Assembly (NCBI GenBank): GCA_017309115.1
Contig: JAFLEF010000012.1
Location: 1 to 64,000 of the forward strand
Reading direction: 5' to 3'
From: Verrucomicrobiota bacterium
GTDB taxonomy: Bacteria; Verrucomicrobiota; Verrucomicrobiia; Limisphaerales; UBA9464
DNA: 64,000 nucleotides
Below, in pieces: positions 18,728 to 27,063 of this stretch. Numbering within the stretch: the stretch's first letter is position 1; each line of letters opens with the position of its first letter. The notes under the pieces were generated by a model. The model had not been told where the DNA came from and did no database searches. It was given only the letters and a program-made list of their open reading frames with translations. Both the position numbers and the translations under genes were made by a program.

Positions 18728-19139
18728 TGGGGAAGCTGAGAGCTGAGAGCTGAGAGGTAAGCGATAAGCGATAAGCGATAAGCGGTAAGCGGTAAGGGGG
18801 AAGGGGGAAGGGCTCAGCTTTCCCCGCCCCCCGGTGGGGCGAGGCTTCGCCGAGCCGTTCGCGTCACAGCGAATGACGCGTCACCCCTCCACCCACGCCC
18901 GGCTCCGCAGAGCGTCGCCCTACCTGGGGAAGTTGAGAGTTGAAGGTTGAGAGTTGAGAGAAAAAACCTGGAGGCCCGCGTTTGAGGCCCGCGTCCCGGC
19001 GAATCGACGCGTCGGGTGTCCACAAACGCCCGGCTCCGCAGAGCGTCGCCCTACCCACCTTTCCCCTTCCGACCTCTCAGCTCTCAGCTCTCAGCTCTCA
19101 GCTTTCCCCAACGCCCGCTGGGGCGCCTTTTCGTGGTTC
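18728..19139. repeat. Intergenic heptamer and hairpin repeat block
   Basis: No gene is supported. Positions 18733-18755 are GCTGAGA heptamers, followed to about 18800 by GATAAGC/GGTAAGC heptamers and GGGGGAA runs. Positions 18835-18920 and 19028-19056 carry two copies of a CGGCTCCGCAGAGCGTCGCC unit. Positions 18925-18975 hold GAGAGTTGA heptamers followed by GAGAAAAAACCTGG, a junction also seen at 30380 and 62225. Positions 19076-19106 are CTCAGCT heptamers on the other strand. The block separates purH from a PEP-CTERM gene. Confidence 0.8.
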
Positions 19140-19814
19140 CTACCGAACGAAGCGGGACCGGCGGAACCAGAACGCGCCGGCCAGACACAAACCAGCGCTC
19201 CAGCCCAGCACTTCGGCCGGCTCCGGAACTGCTGCGAAGTTCACGTTGTCGAGGGAACCTACTTCCGAACCCAGTCCTCCCGCGAAGTACTCCCCGCGAA
19301 TTCTCAAGCCGGTAAGATCCGCCAAGACCGCCTGGAACTCCGACGCGGTCGGCGTAGCCCCACTCAACGTCCCCTTCCGCCAGCCTCCCGTCTCATTCAA
19401 CACCACGCTGTAGCCCAACCACAAATCCGGCGTCGGCGCCGGCCCCACATCGAGAACCAATTCGAGGCCAGCTCCGCGCAACACGACATCCGGAACCGGA
19501 TCGTAGGTGTTGCCCGTCACTTTCAGCTCCCACGACAACGTCGTGCCATAGGCCGATGACTGATTTCCCAGCACATTCGCCGGCGCCACAAAATAGAAGT
19601 CGAGGTTGGACGGATCGGTAATCGAGATGTGCCCCCCCGGATTTCCGCCCGAAGATTGGTAATCCACGCTCAGCGCCACCCCGCCCGTTCCAAACGGGGA
19701 CTGCCCGTCATTGTCAGCTCCGGTCCAACCTTGGGCTCCAGAGTCGAAGTCAAAAACCATCGCGCGCACCGGGAGCACCGTTGCCACGGCCAGAACCAAG
19801 CCAAGTGTCTTCAT
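19140..19814 (-). CDS. Laminin-B-like PEP-CTERM surface protein
   Basis: A 224-residue exported protein. A signal peptide (MKTLGLVLAVATVLPVRA) precedes one domain with the pattern of the laminin B fold: FDFDSGAQGWTGADNDG, then SNLDFYFVAPANVLGNQS, LSWELKVTGN, VLNETGGWRKGTLSG and LTGLRIRGEYFAG. The C-terminus is a textbook PEP-CTERM tail: VPEPAEVLG, a hydrophobic helix and RRSRFVR. The ATG at 19814 is chosen because the signal peptide starts there. It is divergent from the J-domain gene. Likely a surface-anchored carbohydrate- or matrix-binding protein; that role is inference. Confidence 0.82.
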   Translation of the reverse strand: MKTLGLVLAVATVLPVRAMVFDFDSGAQGWTGADNDGQSPFGTGGVALSVDYQSSGGNPGGHISITDPSNLDFYFVAPANVLGNQSSAYGTTLSWELKVTGNTYDPVPDVVLRGAGLELVLDVGPAPTPDLWLGYSVVLNETGGWRKGTLSGATPTASEFQAVLADLTGLRIRGEYFAGGLGSEVGSLDNVNFAAVPEPAEVLGWSAGLCLAGAFWFRRSRFVR

Positions 19815-19956
19815 AGTGTGGGGAACAATTCGTAACAAACTGTCGGGTCCACTTACCGGAGCCAAGTTCCAAAACGCCGATCTTGAGCCGCCCGGCCCGC
19901 CCCTCCATCCGCGGCCCGACGTTGAACCCAAGCTCCTAGCCCGATTCACTGGGGGC

Positions 19957-20697
19957 GTGACCGGTCCTAATCCCTATGACGTGCTGGGCTTGGAGCGCGA
20001 TTGCACTCCCGACCAAATCCAAGCCGCCTATCGCTGGCTGGCGCGTCAGCTTCATCCCGACCTGAATCCGGGCGATCCCCGCGCCGTGGAACGAACTCAG
20101 GAACTCAACGCCGCCTATGCCGTCCTGAGTTCACCCACCCGTCGCCGCGATCTCGACGCCTCGCTGGACCGCGCTGCCCGACCCGCCGATGCCAACCTCA
20201 GAACCAACTCCGGCCAAAATCCTCCCCTTCGGCAGGACGTCGCTGTTCGCCCCCTCGATTTGATCCAGGGTGTCGCGCTGGAAGTGCTGATTCAGGACCC
20301 GTCCAATCCTCACGGCCCGGAACGTCTCAAACTGATCGTCCCCCCCGGAACCGCCCCGGGAACCCGCCTGCGCCGGCTCCGCCCCGGCGTGGACGGAGGA
20401 ATTGTCGAAGTCCGACTCAAAGCCCAGGGCGACTCCAGATTTCAGGTCCGCGGATCCGATCTGCGCTGCGACCTGCGAATCTCCCTGACGCGGGCTGAGC
20501 AGGGCGGTTCTGAGAGGGTGACCGGCCCCACCGGTTCAACGCTCTTCGTCACCATTCCCGCGCGGGTCAAACGCGGTCAGATTCTCCGTCTCCCCGGCGA
20601 AGGACTGCCCCGAACCCAAGGCGGCCGCGGGGATTTGCTCGTTCGGGTGCAATACCAGCCGAAGGTCCAAATCCGGCGAATTCCGCCCGGCCACTGA
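19957..20697 (+). CDS. DnaJ / CbpA-type J-domain protein
   Basis: About 246 residues. An N-terminal J domain (NPYDVLGLERDCTPDQIQAA, then ARQLHPDLNPGD with the HPD motif) is followed by a linker and a DnaJ C-terminal substrate-binding domain (LIVPPGTAPGTRLRRLRPG, then ILRLPGEGLPRTQGGRGDLL). The Gly/Phe region and the CxxCxGxG zinc repeats of DnaJ are missing, so it is a type II, CbpA-like co-chaperone that stimulates DnaK ATPase. The start is uncertain; I chose the GTG at 19957 just before the J domain because further upstream the frame would overlap the divergent gene. Confidence 0.85.
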   Translation: MTGPNPYDVLGLERDCTPDQIQAAYRWLARQLHPDLNPGDPRAVERTQELNAAYAVLSSPTRRRDLDASLDRAARPADANLRTNSGQNPPLRQDVAVRPLDLIQGVALEVLIQDPSNPHGPERLKLIVPPGTAPGTRLRRLRPGVDGGIVEVRLKAQGDSRFQVRGSDLRCDLRISLTRAEQGGSERVTGPTGSTLFVTIPARVKRGQILRLPGEGLPRTQGGRGDLLVRVQYQPKVQIRRIPPGH

Positions 20698-20747
20698 CTC
20701 CGTTCCTTGCCCACTCATTAGGCCGTCTCTAGCGTTCGCATACCGTC

Positions 20748-21812
20748 ATGGTTCGTTTCGTCGTTCTCGGAATCACGTCGCTGTGCCTGACCCAAATGTG
20801 GGTTGCGCACGCCGTGATCGTGCTGGGTTCGGCTGATTCAAGCGTTCACCGAACTGAGCCTACTGGGGCGCTCGCTGGCAGCGGCTGGCAATGGCAAATG
20901 GGACCCGCCGCCGGAACGGTCATTGGTCCCAGTCACATTCTGACTGCGGCCCACCTGGGACTCTGGACCAACAGCATTATCACGTGGGATGGTTTAGGAT
21001 ACCGGGTGGCAGAAGCCGTGGATGCACCGGATTCCGACCTGCGCCTGCTGCGGGTGAGCGGTCGTTTCGGAAACTGGGCGCCACTCAATGCGGCCACCAA
21101 CGAAGTCGGACAATCTGTCGTGCTGTTCGGTCGAGGCGGACCCAGAGGAGACGCGGTCTTGGGAATGGTTCAGGACCGAAACACGCTGTGCGGCTGGAAC
21201 TGGTTACCTGCCGACCAAGTCCTGCGCTGGGGAACCAATCGAATCGCCGGCCTTCAAGCCACATCCACCGGAACTCCAGGCGAGTACCTCGTGGCTTCCT
21301 TCGACGCCGACGGCGGAAACGACGAGGCCACGGTGTCCGTGGGGGATTCGGGGGGCGGCGTGTTCCTGCAACAGGAGGGAACGTGGGTACTCGCCGGGGT
21401 GATCAGCGCCGTGCAGGGCACTTTCAAGCGAACCGCCGAAGGTCCTGTCTTTTTCGCAGCGCTCTTCAATCGCCAGCCGTTTTTCGAAGAAGTCACCACG
21501 GGAGTCTGGGAACAGGATCCGTCCAGTGCCACCCAACCCGAAACCCTCTGGATTGCTACCCGCGTCTCGGCCTATCGCGAGTGGTTGGACACCCAACTGA
21601 GCCAACCGGCGGCCGTCCCCCTTCCCCGTCTACGGTTCACGGCGTCACTGAATCAGCCCTTTCAGGAGTTCCCGTCGTACTCGGTCGATCCCGCCACCCG
21701 CCGAATCAATCTGCTTCGCCAAGGTGCGGACCAACTGTTCTTTCAACTCGAAGGCGAATCCGAAGTGCGAATCGTCGCCCTCACCGCCGAAGTGATCACC
21801 CTGGCGTATTGA
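20748..21812 (+). CDS. Secreted trypsin-like serine protease
   Basis: A 354-residue exported protein with a signal peptide of about 22 residues. The chymotrypsin-fold triad is visible: His69 in ILTAAHLG, Asp97 in APDSDLRLL, and Ser201 in SVGDSGGGVF. The C-terminal about 75 residues (from AAVPLPRLRFTASLN) form a short extra domain. It is likely periplasmic or extracellular, with an unknown substrate. It follows the J-domain gene by 50 bp on the same strand and may be co-transcribed with it. Related proteins in Verrucomicrobiota are often annotated as trypsin-like peptidases with surface roles. Confidence 0.85.
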   Translation: MVRFVVLGITSLCLTQMWVAHAVIVLGSADSSVHRTEPTGALAGSGWQWQMGPAAGTVIGPSHILTAAHLGLWTNSIITWDGLGYRVAEAVDAPDSDLRLLRVSGRFGNWAPLNAATNEVGQSVVLFGRGGPRGDAVLGMVQDRNTLCGWNWLPADQVLRWGTNRIAGLQATSTGTPGEYLVASFDADGGNDEATVSVGDSGGGVFLQQEGTWVLAGVISAVQGTFKRTAEGPVFFAALFNRQPFFEEVTTGVWEQDPSSATQPETLWIATRVSAYREWLDTQLSQPAAVPLPRLRFTASLNQPFQEFPSYSVDPATRRINLLRQGADQLFFQLEGESEVRIVALTAEVITLAY

Positions 21813-22045
21813 TCCACCTGGGAATCGAGAAACTCGGAGGGGTGAGAAATCTGGAAAACTGGGAGGGGAAGACGGGGGGACGTGGTGGTGGCGCGGAATT
21901 GGCAGGTGGGGTTCGGCAACACTCCAATGCGTCATTCGTCGGGACGAAAAGCGGTAGAGGGCTACCGCAGTCCAAACGCTTCGCGCGCCCACAACCGTCA
22001 CCCAGGTCTCCCCCTCCCACTTTCTCCCCCTCCCTCCCTACCCCG
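21813..22045. repeat. Intergenic hairpin repeat
   Basis: Positions 21927-21986 contain another copy of the hairpin element, with a perfect stem GCGGTAG-AGGG-CTACCGC at 21951-21968 followed by CAGTCCAAACGCTTCGCGC. The flanks (CCAGGTCTCCCCCTCCCAC and similar pyrimidine runs) match those in the 316-bp repeat units at 13.8 and 14.1 kb. It lies between two convergent genes. No gene is seen. Confidence 0.8.
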
Positions 22046-24118
22046 TCACTTTCCCAGTTCCTTCAACAGAAACGCCCGACGCTCCTTGAGCTGACGTTGC
22101 AGCGAAGCGATGTCGTCGCGGAATTCCGACCCCGCGGAGCGGACGTCCTGCCCGGTCATCGTCGCTTTCCAGACCACCTCCGGCTCCAGGGTTTGCTGCA
22201 GCCGACCAATCGCCGCACCCATCCGTTCCTCCGTGAATTCGGTTTGGCAGAGTTCCTTGAGCCGTTTCAGGAACACCGGCCGAAATCCCGGATTGGCCAG
22301 AATCGGACCCGAAAACCATCCACCTGGTCGCCACCATTCCACCGATCCCCAGTTGTGGGTCCGTTGGGCAAACCAGCGGGCTGGCTCCTTGTCCCCCGTC
22401 ATTCCGTAAGTGAGCGGCATCGTGTACCAGTCATACTGAGCCGAGGCGCCATCGTAGTCGCCCCAGGTCTTGTCCAAATCCCAGGGAATCATCTCCCAAC
22501 GGCCTGCCTTGCCTGGACTGCGATAGACAAAGTAGTTGTTGAAAAATCCGTCCCAGTTCTGCACGCACTGGCTGGCCGCGAAGTAGCTCGCCATTTCAGG
22601 CACCCGGAACTGCTGCTGGATAAACTCCCACTGCGCGTCACCTCGGGATTTCCGTAACCCCTCCACCACCGCCTTCAAATCCTCATGTCCCTCCGTCAGC
22701 CGATTCTTCTTCTCGTGCTGACCTTCCAGTCCCTGACCGTACCAGATGAGTTTGTACACGCTGCCGTCCGGATCCCGCTTCACTCGCCGAAAGAACGAAC
22801 TATTGGGCTGCTCAACGTACAAACAGTAACCGATGGGTCGTTGGTCGAACCAAACCCGCAGATGTCCGGCCAGGGGCGTCGCCACCCCGGCCTGCCGAAA
22901 CAATTCATAGCCCAGCGGCTCGGTCAGCAACCAGCGGGGACGTCCGCCTCCCACGACGTTAAGGGTCGTCATTTCTGAATACGGAGCATCCTTGTGCAGC
23001 CGGACCTTCCAGCCGTCCTGACGCGGCGTCAGGCGAATGTGATCGAAGGTTAGGATGGGCCCGCCGTTGGTCGGCATCACGACGAAGGTGGAAATTCCGC
23101 GGACCGGTTCGGGCCGACCTTCACCGCCTCGGGAATGCAGGGAAGATCCTGGACGTTCCTTCGCGCCCCACGACAGCAGGCGAACCTCCGGAAGAGCCGA
23201 GCGATTGGTGTTCACGCCGACGTACGCGGAAAAGGTGGGGCGAAGGTCCTGGGGATCGGGCAGCCAGCGGACGGAGTTGCTCGTATCGACGGCCCGGACC
23301 CGCCAGCGCAGCAAGTGCCCGGCCGGCGGTGCCGGCAACTCCCCCCGATAAGTGCCGCGGTGGGCATCTCCGGTGATGCGGGAAAGAACGAGTTCCCGCT
23401 CCACGAGTCGGGGCGAATCGGCAAACGCCTGCCAGGCCACCGAGACTTTCTGAATGCCCGCGGCGGACCCCACCTCTGCCGTGACGGTGACGGGTTGATC
23501 GGGAATCACGGGCGAGTGCTCAACGCGGATCACCTGGGGCAACGGGGCGAGAGCCGCGTTGGAATTCGTCCGACCCGGCGAACCCGCCGCCACGAGAGTC
23601 CGTGGCAGAGCAGAACCACCCCACTGATCAGGATCCGTTCCCGGCGCGAGCGGAACGCGCCGTTCCAGAGAAGCTCCCTCACCATCCGCCGACAACGGCC
23701 ATGGCGCCCGATCGTCAAACGTCACTTCATCCGCCACCGACTGGTCCGGCCGAAGCAATTGGAGCTGCTCACCTCCGTGTTTCAGCCGCCCAGAAAACGT
23801 TCCCAGGATCGTCACCTCAGCTCCGTAATGAGCCAATAGCGCCTTTTGATCCCGGCACACCACGCCCAGCCCGCCCGGCGGGAGCGTGACGGCTCCCAGC
23901 TCCGCTTTGACACCCTGGGTGATTCGCCAACCCGCCAGCGAGACCGGGGACGAGCCGGTATTGATCAACTCCACGTACTGCAGGTCGTCCCGATCCCCCG
24001 GCGGATGGTACATCACCTCGTTCAGCCGCACTGAAGCGCCGACCCAACCTGGGGCCAAAGCCACCCAGACCGCCGCCACCCCTCGCCCCCAGCGACTCCT
24101 GAGCAAACTTCCTTTCAC
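22046..24118 (-). CDS. Lamin-tail domain / CotH kinase family protein
   Basis: A 690-residue exported protein. After a signal-like segment ([18 protein letters not shown]) comes a lamin-tail domain ([20 protein letters not shown], then [10 protein letters not shown]), a linker with an Ig-like segment, and a CotH kinase domain ([32 protein letters not shown], and the hallmark [17 protein letters not shown]). CotH proteins are atypical protein kinases of spore coats and of many bacterial surface systems; the DLD acids are retained. I chose the GTG at 24118, which overlaps the stop of the preceding pseudopilin as GTGA, implying translational coupling. A longer upstream frame would overlap the whole pseudopilin gene and is rejected. 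Confidence 0.85.
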   Translation of the reverse strand: MKGSLLRSRWGRGVAAVWVALAPGWVGASVRLNEVMYHPPGDRDDLQYVELINTGSSPVSLAGWRITQGVKAELGAVTLPPGGLGVVCRDQKALLAHYGAEVTILGTFSGRLKHGGEQLQLLRPDQSVADEVTFDDRAPWPLSADGEGASLERRVPLAPGTDPDQWGGSALPRTLVAAGSPGRTNSNAALAPLPQVIRVEHSPVIPDQPVTVTAEVGSAAGIQKVSVAWQAFADSPRLVERELVLSRITGDAHRGTYRGELPAPPAGHLLRWRVRAVDTSNSVRWLPDPQDLRPTFSAYVGVNTNRSALPEVRLLSWGAKERPGSSLHSRGGEGRPEPVRGISTFVVMPTNGGPILTFDHIRLTPRQDGWKVRLHKDAPYSEMTTLNVVGGGRPRWLLTEPLGYELFRQAGVATPLAGHLRVWFDQRPIGYCLYVEQPNSSFFRRVKRDPDGSVYKLIWYGQGLEGQHEKKNRLTEGHEDLKAVVEGLRKSRGDAQWEFIQQQFRVPEMASYFAASQCVQNWDGFFNNYFVYRSPGKAGRWEMIPWDLDKTWGDYDGASAQYDWYTMPLTYGMTGDKEPARWFAQRTHNWGSVEWWRPGGWFSGPILANPGFRPVFLKRLKELCQTEFTEERMGAAIGRLQQTLEPEVVWKATMTGQDVRSAGSEFRDDIASLQRQLKERRAFLLKELGK

Positions 24119-24867
24119 GGCTGGGTAACGGGCTGTTTCACCGGAGCATTCCGCCATTCGTCCCGCACCGCCCAGAGGTTCACGGGCGACGTGGACTGAC
24201 CGAATTTCAGGAAGCGCGAGCTGCCATCGGCAAAGGCGAAGTTGGCGCCACCCAGCTTTCCGCCGCCGGTCGAATGCCGGCCCTGATCGATCTCCTCCAC
24301 GTCGTTGCCCGCCTGGCCTTGTGAAAAGTCCATGTGCACGTGGTAGGAACCCTTGCGTTTCTCCCCGAAGACGATGGTTTCGGACGGATTGGGAATGGAG
24401 GCTTCTTTCATTCCCACCGGCCATTGCCACTTGAGGAATGCCTGGTAGTTGGACTCGGTAAGCTGAGACTCAAACCAATCGTTAAAGCCATTGATCACAT
24501 AGCTTCGCTGCCAGGAAATGCGCATCTCCATGGGCGCTCCGGGCATCCACGGCAAGCTGTCGGAAGGGCATTTGAGGATTTTGGGTTCCTTGTAGTAGGT
24601 GAAGAGCGGGGTCGGCCAGGCGTTGGTAGGCTCCCTCCGGGGAGGATAAAAGCCATCATGGTCGCTGGCATACATCGTCAGGGACAGACCCAGCTGACGG
24701 ATGTTGTTCAGGCAACCGATGCTGTTGGCCTTGGATTTCGCCCCCGAGAGGGCAGGCATCAGCAGGGCCGCCAGAATGCTGATGATGGCAATGACCACCA
24801 GCAGCTCGGTCAGGGTGAACGCCCGCCCGTTCCGGCGCGAGCAGGGGTGATGAAGGCAGGCTTTCAC
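24115..24867 (-). CDS. Prepilin-type N-terminal domain protein (pseudopilin)
   Basis: A 250-residue protein starting at GTG. The type IV prepilin signal is [16 protein letters not shown], cleaved before Phe, followed by a hydrophobic helix and [19 protein letters not shown], the pattern of DUF1559-like major-pseudopilin-type proteins abundant in Planctomycetota and Verrucomicrobiota. The C-terminal part has the H-X9-DG style ending ([15 protein letters not shown]). It is probably assembled or sorted by a type II/IV secretion-like machinery that is not in this window. Its stop overlaps the start of the CotH gene. It is divergent from a second pseudopilin. Confidence 0.88.
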   Translation of the reverse strand: MKACLHHPCSRRNGRAFTLTELLVVIAIISILAALLMPALSGAKSKANSIGCLNNIRQLGLSLTMYASDHDGFYPPRREPTNAWPTPLFTYYKEPKILKCPSDSLPWMPGAPMEMRISWQRSYVINGFNDWFESQLTESNYQAFLKWQWPVGMKEASIPNPSETIVFGEKRKGSYHVHMDFSQGQAGNDVEEIDQGRHSTGGGKLGGANFAFADGSSRFLKFGQSTSPVNLWAVRDEWRNAPVKQPVTQP

Positions 24868-25082
24868 AGGTCAGGTTCGTGGGCGGATTCTCCGCTTTGG
24901 TTGTTAGTAGGACAAAGCTGCCCTCCCAGTTGTTTCAGAAATCTTGCGCTGGCGAACCGGAAAAGAAACGGGCCGAAAGAGGTAAATCTTCCCCGCTGAT
25001 TTCTCGTCCGGCGTTTTTCGGCCCTGCGTTTGTTTCTGGAGTCTCTTCGCCAGACGCCGTAACACCTCATGGAATAAGCCCT

Positions 25083-25835
25083 ATGAAGCCGCCCCTTCGC
25101 CCCTCCTGTTCGCCCGGCTTTACCTTGATTGAGCTCCTGGTGGTCATTGCCATCATCGCCATTCTCGCCGGGATGCTCCTTCCTGCCTTGGCCCGGGCCA
25201 AGGAACAGGGACGTCGAGCCCGCTGCCTCAACAATCTGCGCCAATTGGGCATCGCCATGACCATCTACGCCGATGACCACCGTGGGACCTTGCTTCAGGC
25301 CCGCGGCAAGTCCGTGCAAATCGCCTTGGACCCACCGGAGCGCGAGGCCGCCGCCACCGTGGGACTGGCCATCCGAACCAATTCCGCTGCGTCTTCAATT
25401 TGGACCTGCCCCACGCGTCCCGGATATCCGACCTATGAGGCCGACTTCTCCCAGTGGATCATTGGCTACCAGTATTTCGGTGGCATCGAAACCTGGATCA
25501 ATCCGGCCGGTAACTTTCCTTCCCGCAGCCCGGTCAAGAGCAGCACCGCCCAGCCGGGTTGGGTCCTGGCGGCTGATGCCGTGATGAAAATCGACGGCAA
25601 ATGGGGCAGCGGTCGGGACTCTGCCTTCAAGGGCATGCCCGGACACAAAAACGGCCGACTGCCCGCCGGCGGCAATCAGCTCGCCATGGATGGATCCGCC
25701 GCTTGGTTGAAAATCGACAAAATGCTGTTCATTCACAGTTGGGACGCAAGCGGCACCCGCGACGCCTACTTCTATCAGGAGGACTTGGGAGAAAAACTTC
25801 AGGCCCAAGTGCACCGTCTCAGGCCGAAGCTCTAG
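25083..25835 (+). CDS. Prepilin-type N-terminal domain protein (pseudopilin)
   Basis: A 250-residue protein starting with the ATG at 25083 ([20 protein letters not shown]). Prepilin cleavage is expected before Phe of [16 protein letters not shown]. The helix is followed by [20 protein letters not shown] and a globular beta domain with [19 protein letters not shown] near the end, as in the neighbouring pseudopilin. The two diverge across 24868-25082, which should hold both promoters. Its TAG stop abuts the stop of the convergent downstream gene with no bases between. Confidence 0.88.
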   Translation: MKPPLRPSCSPGFTLIELLVVIAIIAILAGMLLPALARAKEQGRRARCLNNLRQLGIAMTIYADDHRGTLLQARGKSVQIALDPPEREAAATVGLAIRTNSAASSIWTCPTRPGYPTYEADFSQWIIGYQYFGGIETWINPAGNFPSRSPVKSSTAQPGWVLAADAVMKIDGKWGSGRDSAFKGMPGHKNGRLPAGGNQLAMDGSAAWLKIDKMLFIHSWDASGTRDAYFYQEDLGEKLQAQVHRLRPKL

Positions 25836-26792
25836 CTACTCCGTTTCCCGCCGCAACGGCTCGAGAAACTCCCGCCACTCCGCTTCCTGCAGGGGATCGG
25901 CCGCCGTCAACGACAGGGCCAGTTGGTCCTCTCGGGTTCCGACTTCCACGGCCCACTTCTCCACCCCACAGCAGGAACACGCCCCGGTCCACAGCCAGGC
26001 CGAGCCGTCAGTCTGATGCCGCAATTCCAATCCCGTGCCCTCCCCCAGGAATCGGACGGTCGGTTCGCCGGCGGCGACGGAAGACCACGCCGGTGTATGG
26101 AATTCCGGGGTCCACGTCGCAGTCAGGATGAGCGACGGATTGTACACCCGGGTCTGCAACCGCTGCCCGGCTCCCACCGCTCGCGCCAGCAGCCCGGCGA
26201 CTCGGCTGAGCGGTAACCGCCGAACCTGGTCCGACCCGGCGCTGAATCGCTGGCGGAGCGAAGGGATTCGGCTGCGCAAACTGGTCAGGCGGCGCCCGTT
26301 CTCCCGGCTGTTGGGCGGGCACCAGGGACGGGGTGTTCCGGGACGCGACTGATACCTCGCGACGAGGGATTCATAGCGCACCCGGGCTGGACCCGCCGGA
26401 ATGACGAAGCGTTGCGACACCCCGCCTTGAACGTCCCGAACTTCCAGGAGATAGACCGGCCCTTCCGGATAGCTTTCCCGAACCGCCCAGAGGGAGGCGT
26501 GCTCCGCCAGATTGGGACTGAACTCGCCGCCGACACTGGTGGGCACCACTGAACTTCTCGCCCAATTGAGTGCCGGAATCGGACCGAACCTCGCCAACAC
26601 GGCGACCGAACTGTGCGCGAAGTGAAGCAGGTCGTCTTGTTCCTGGAGGAACTGGAACCAATCGCCTGCCGGCAGCGACAGAGGCACCCGTACCGTTTGG
26701 TCATTTTCTACAATCCGGCATTCCGGGGAAATCGAGGCCGACGGGGAAAACTCACTCGAAGACTCAAAGAAAGAAGCGTCAAAGGAAGGCAT
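25836..26792 (-). CDS. Hypothetical protein
   Basis: A 318-residue protein from the ATG at 26792 (MPSFDASFFESSSEFSPSAS). I do not recognise a domain. The centre is beta-rich (GPVYLLEVRDVQGGVSQRF), and a CSCCG cluster occurs near residue 280 (TGACSCCGVEKWAVE). There is no signal peptide or membrane helix. Two cysteine-rich positions could bind a metal, but that is speculation. Its stop codon touches the stop of the convergent pseudopilin gene. A longer upstream frame exists but has no supporting start region. Confidence 0.6.
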   Translation of the reverse strand: MPSFDASFFESSSEFSPSASISPECRIVENDQTVRVPLSLPAGDWFQFLQEQDDLLHFAHSSVAVLARFGPIPALNWARSSVVPTSVGGEFSPNLAEHASLWAVRESYPEGPVYLLEVRDVQGGVSQRFVIPAGPARVRYESLVARYQSRPGTPRPWCPPNSRENGRRLTSLRSRIPSLRQRFSAGSDQVRRLPLSRVAGLLARAVGAGQRLQTRVYNPSLILTATWTPEFHTPAWSSVAAGEPTVRFLGEGTGLELRHQTDGSAWLWTGACSCCGVEKWAVEVGTREDQLALSLTAADPLQEAEWREFLEPLRRETE

Positions 26793-27063
26793 GATGGCAG
26801 TTCTTGCTCCAGTCTCGCGCCGCCCAGATTTGATCCCAGCGATACCTGTCAGCGCGCTCAACTGAAGTCCAAACAGCCTAGTACCGGCGTAGCCGCCTGA
26901 CGCCCGCTCCCTTGCCAATAATTGAGGCCAGATTGTTGCCGGTGAATTGCCCAGACCGACCCCAAATTGCCCAACGATCGAACCGAGAGACTCTTGAGCC
27001 GTGGAATGAACGACTCCTACTGACTGTTCACCACCATGCCAGGAGTCGCGTCCCCGACAGTTG

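Noticed and set aside
17399..18739. 446-codon plus-strand open frame over purH
   Set aside because: Antisense shadow of a confident purH gene; its composition is that of GC-rich reverse reading.
20891..22657. 588-codon plus-strand frame over the protease and CotH genes
   Set aside because: It crosses a confident gene in another frame, an intergenic repeat and a confident antisense gene, so it cannot be one protein.
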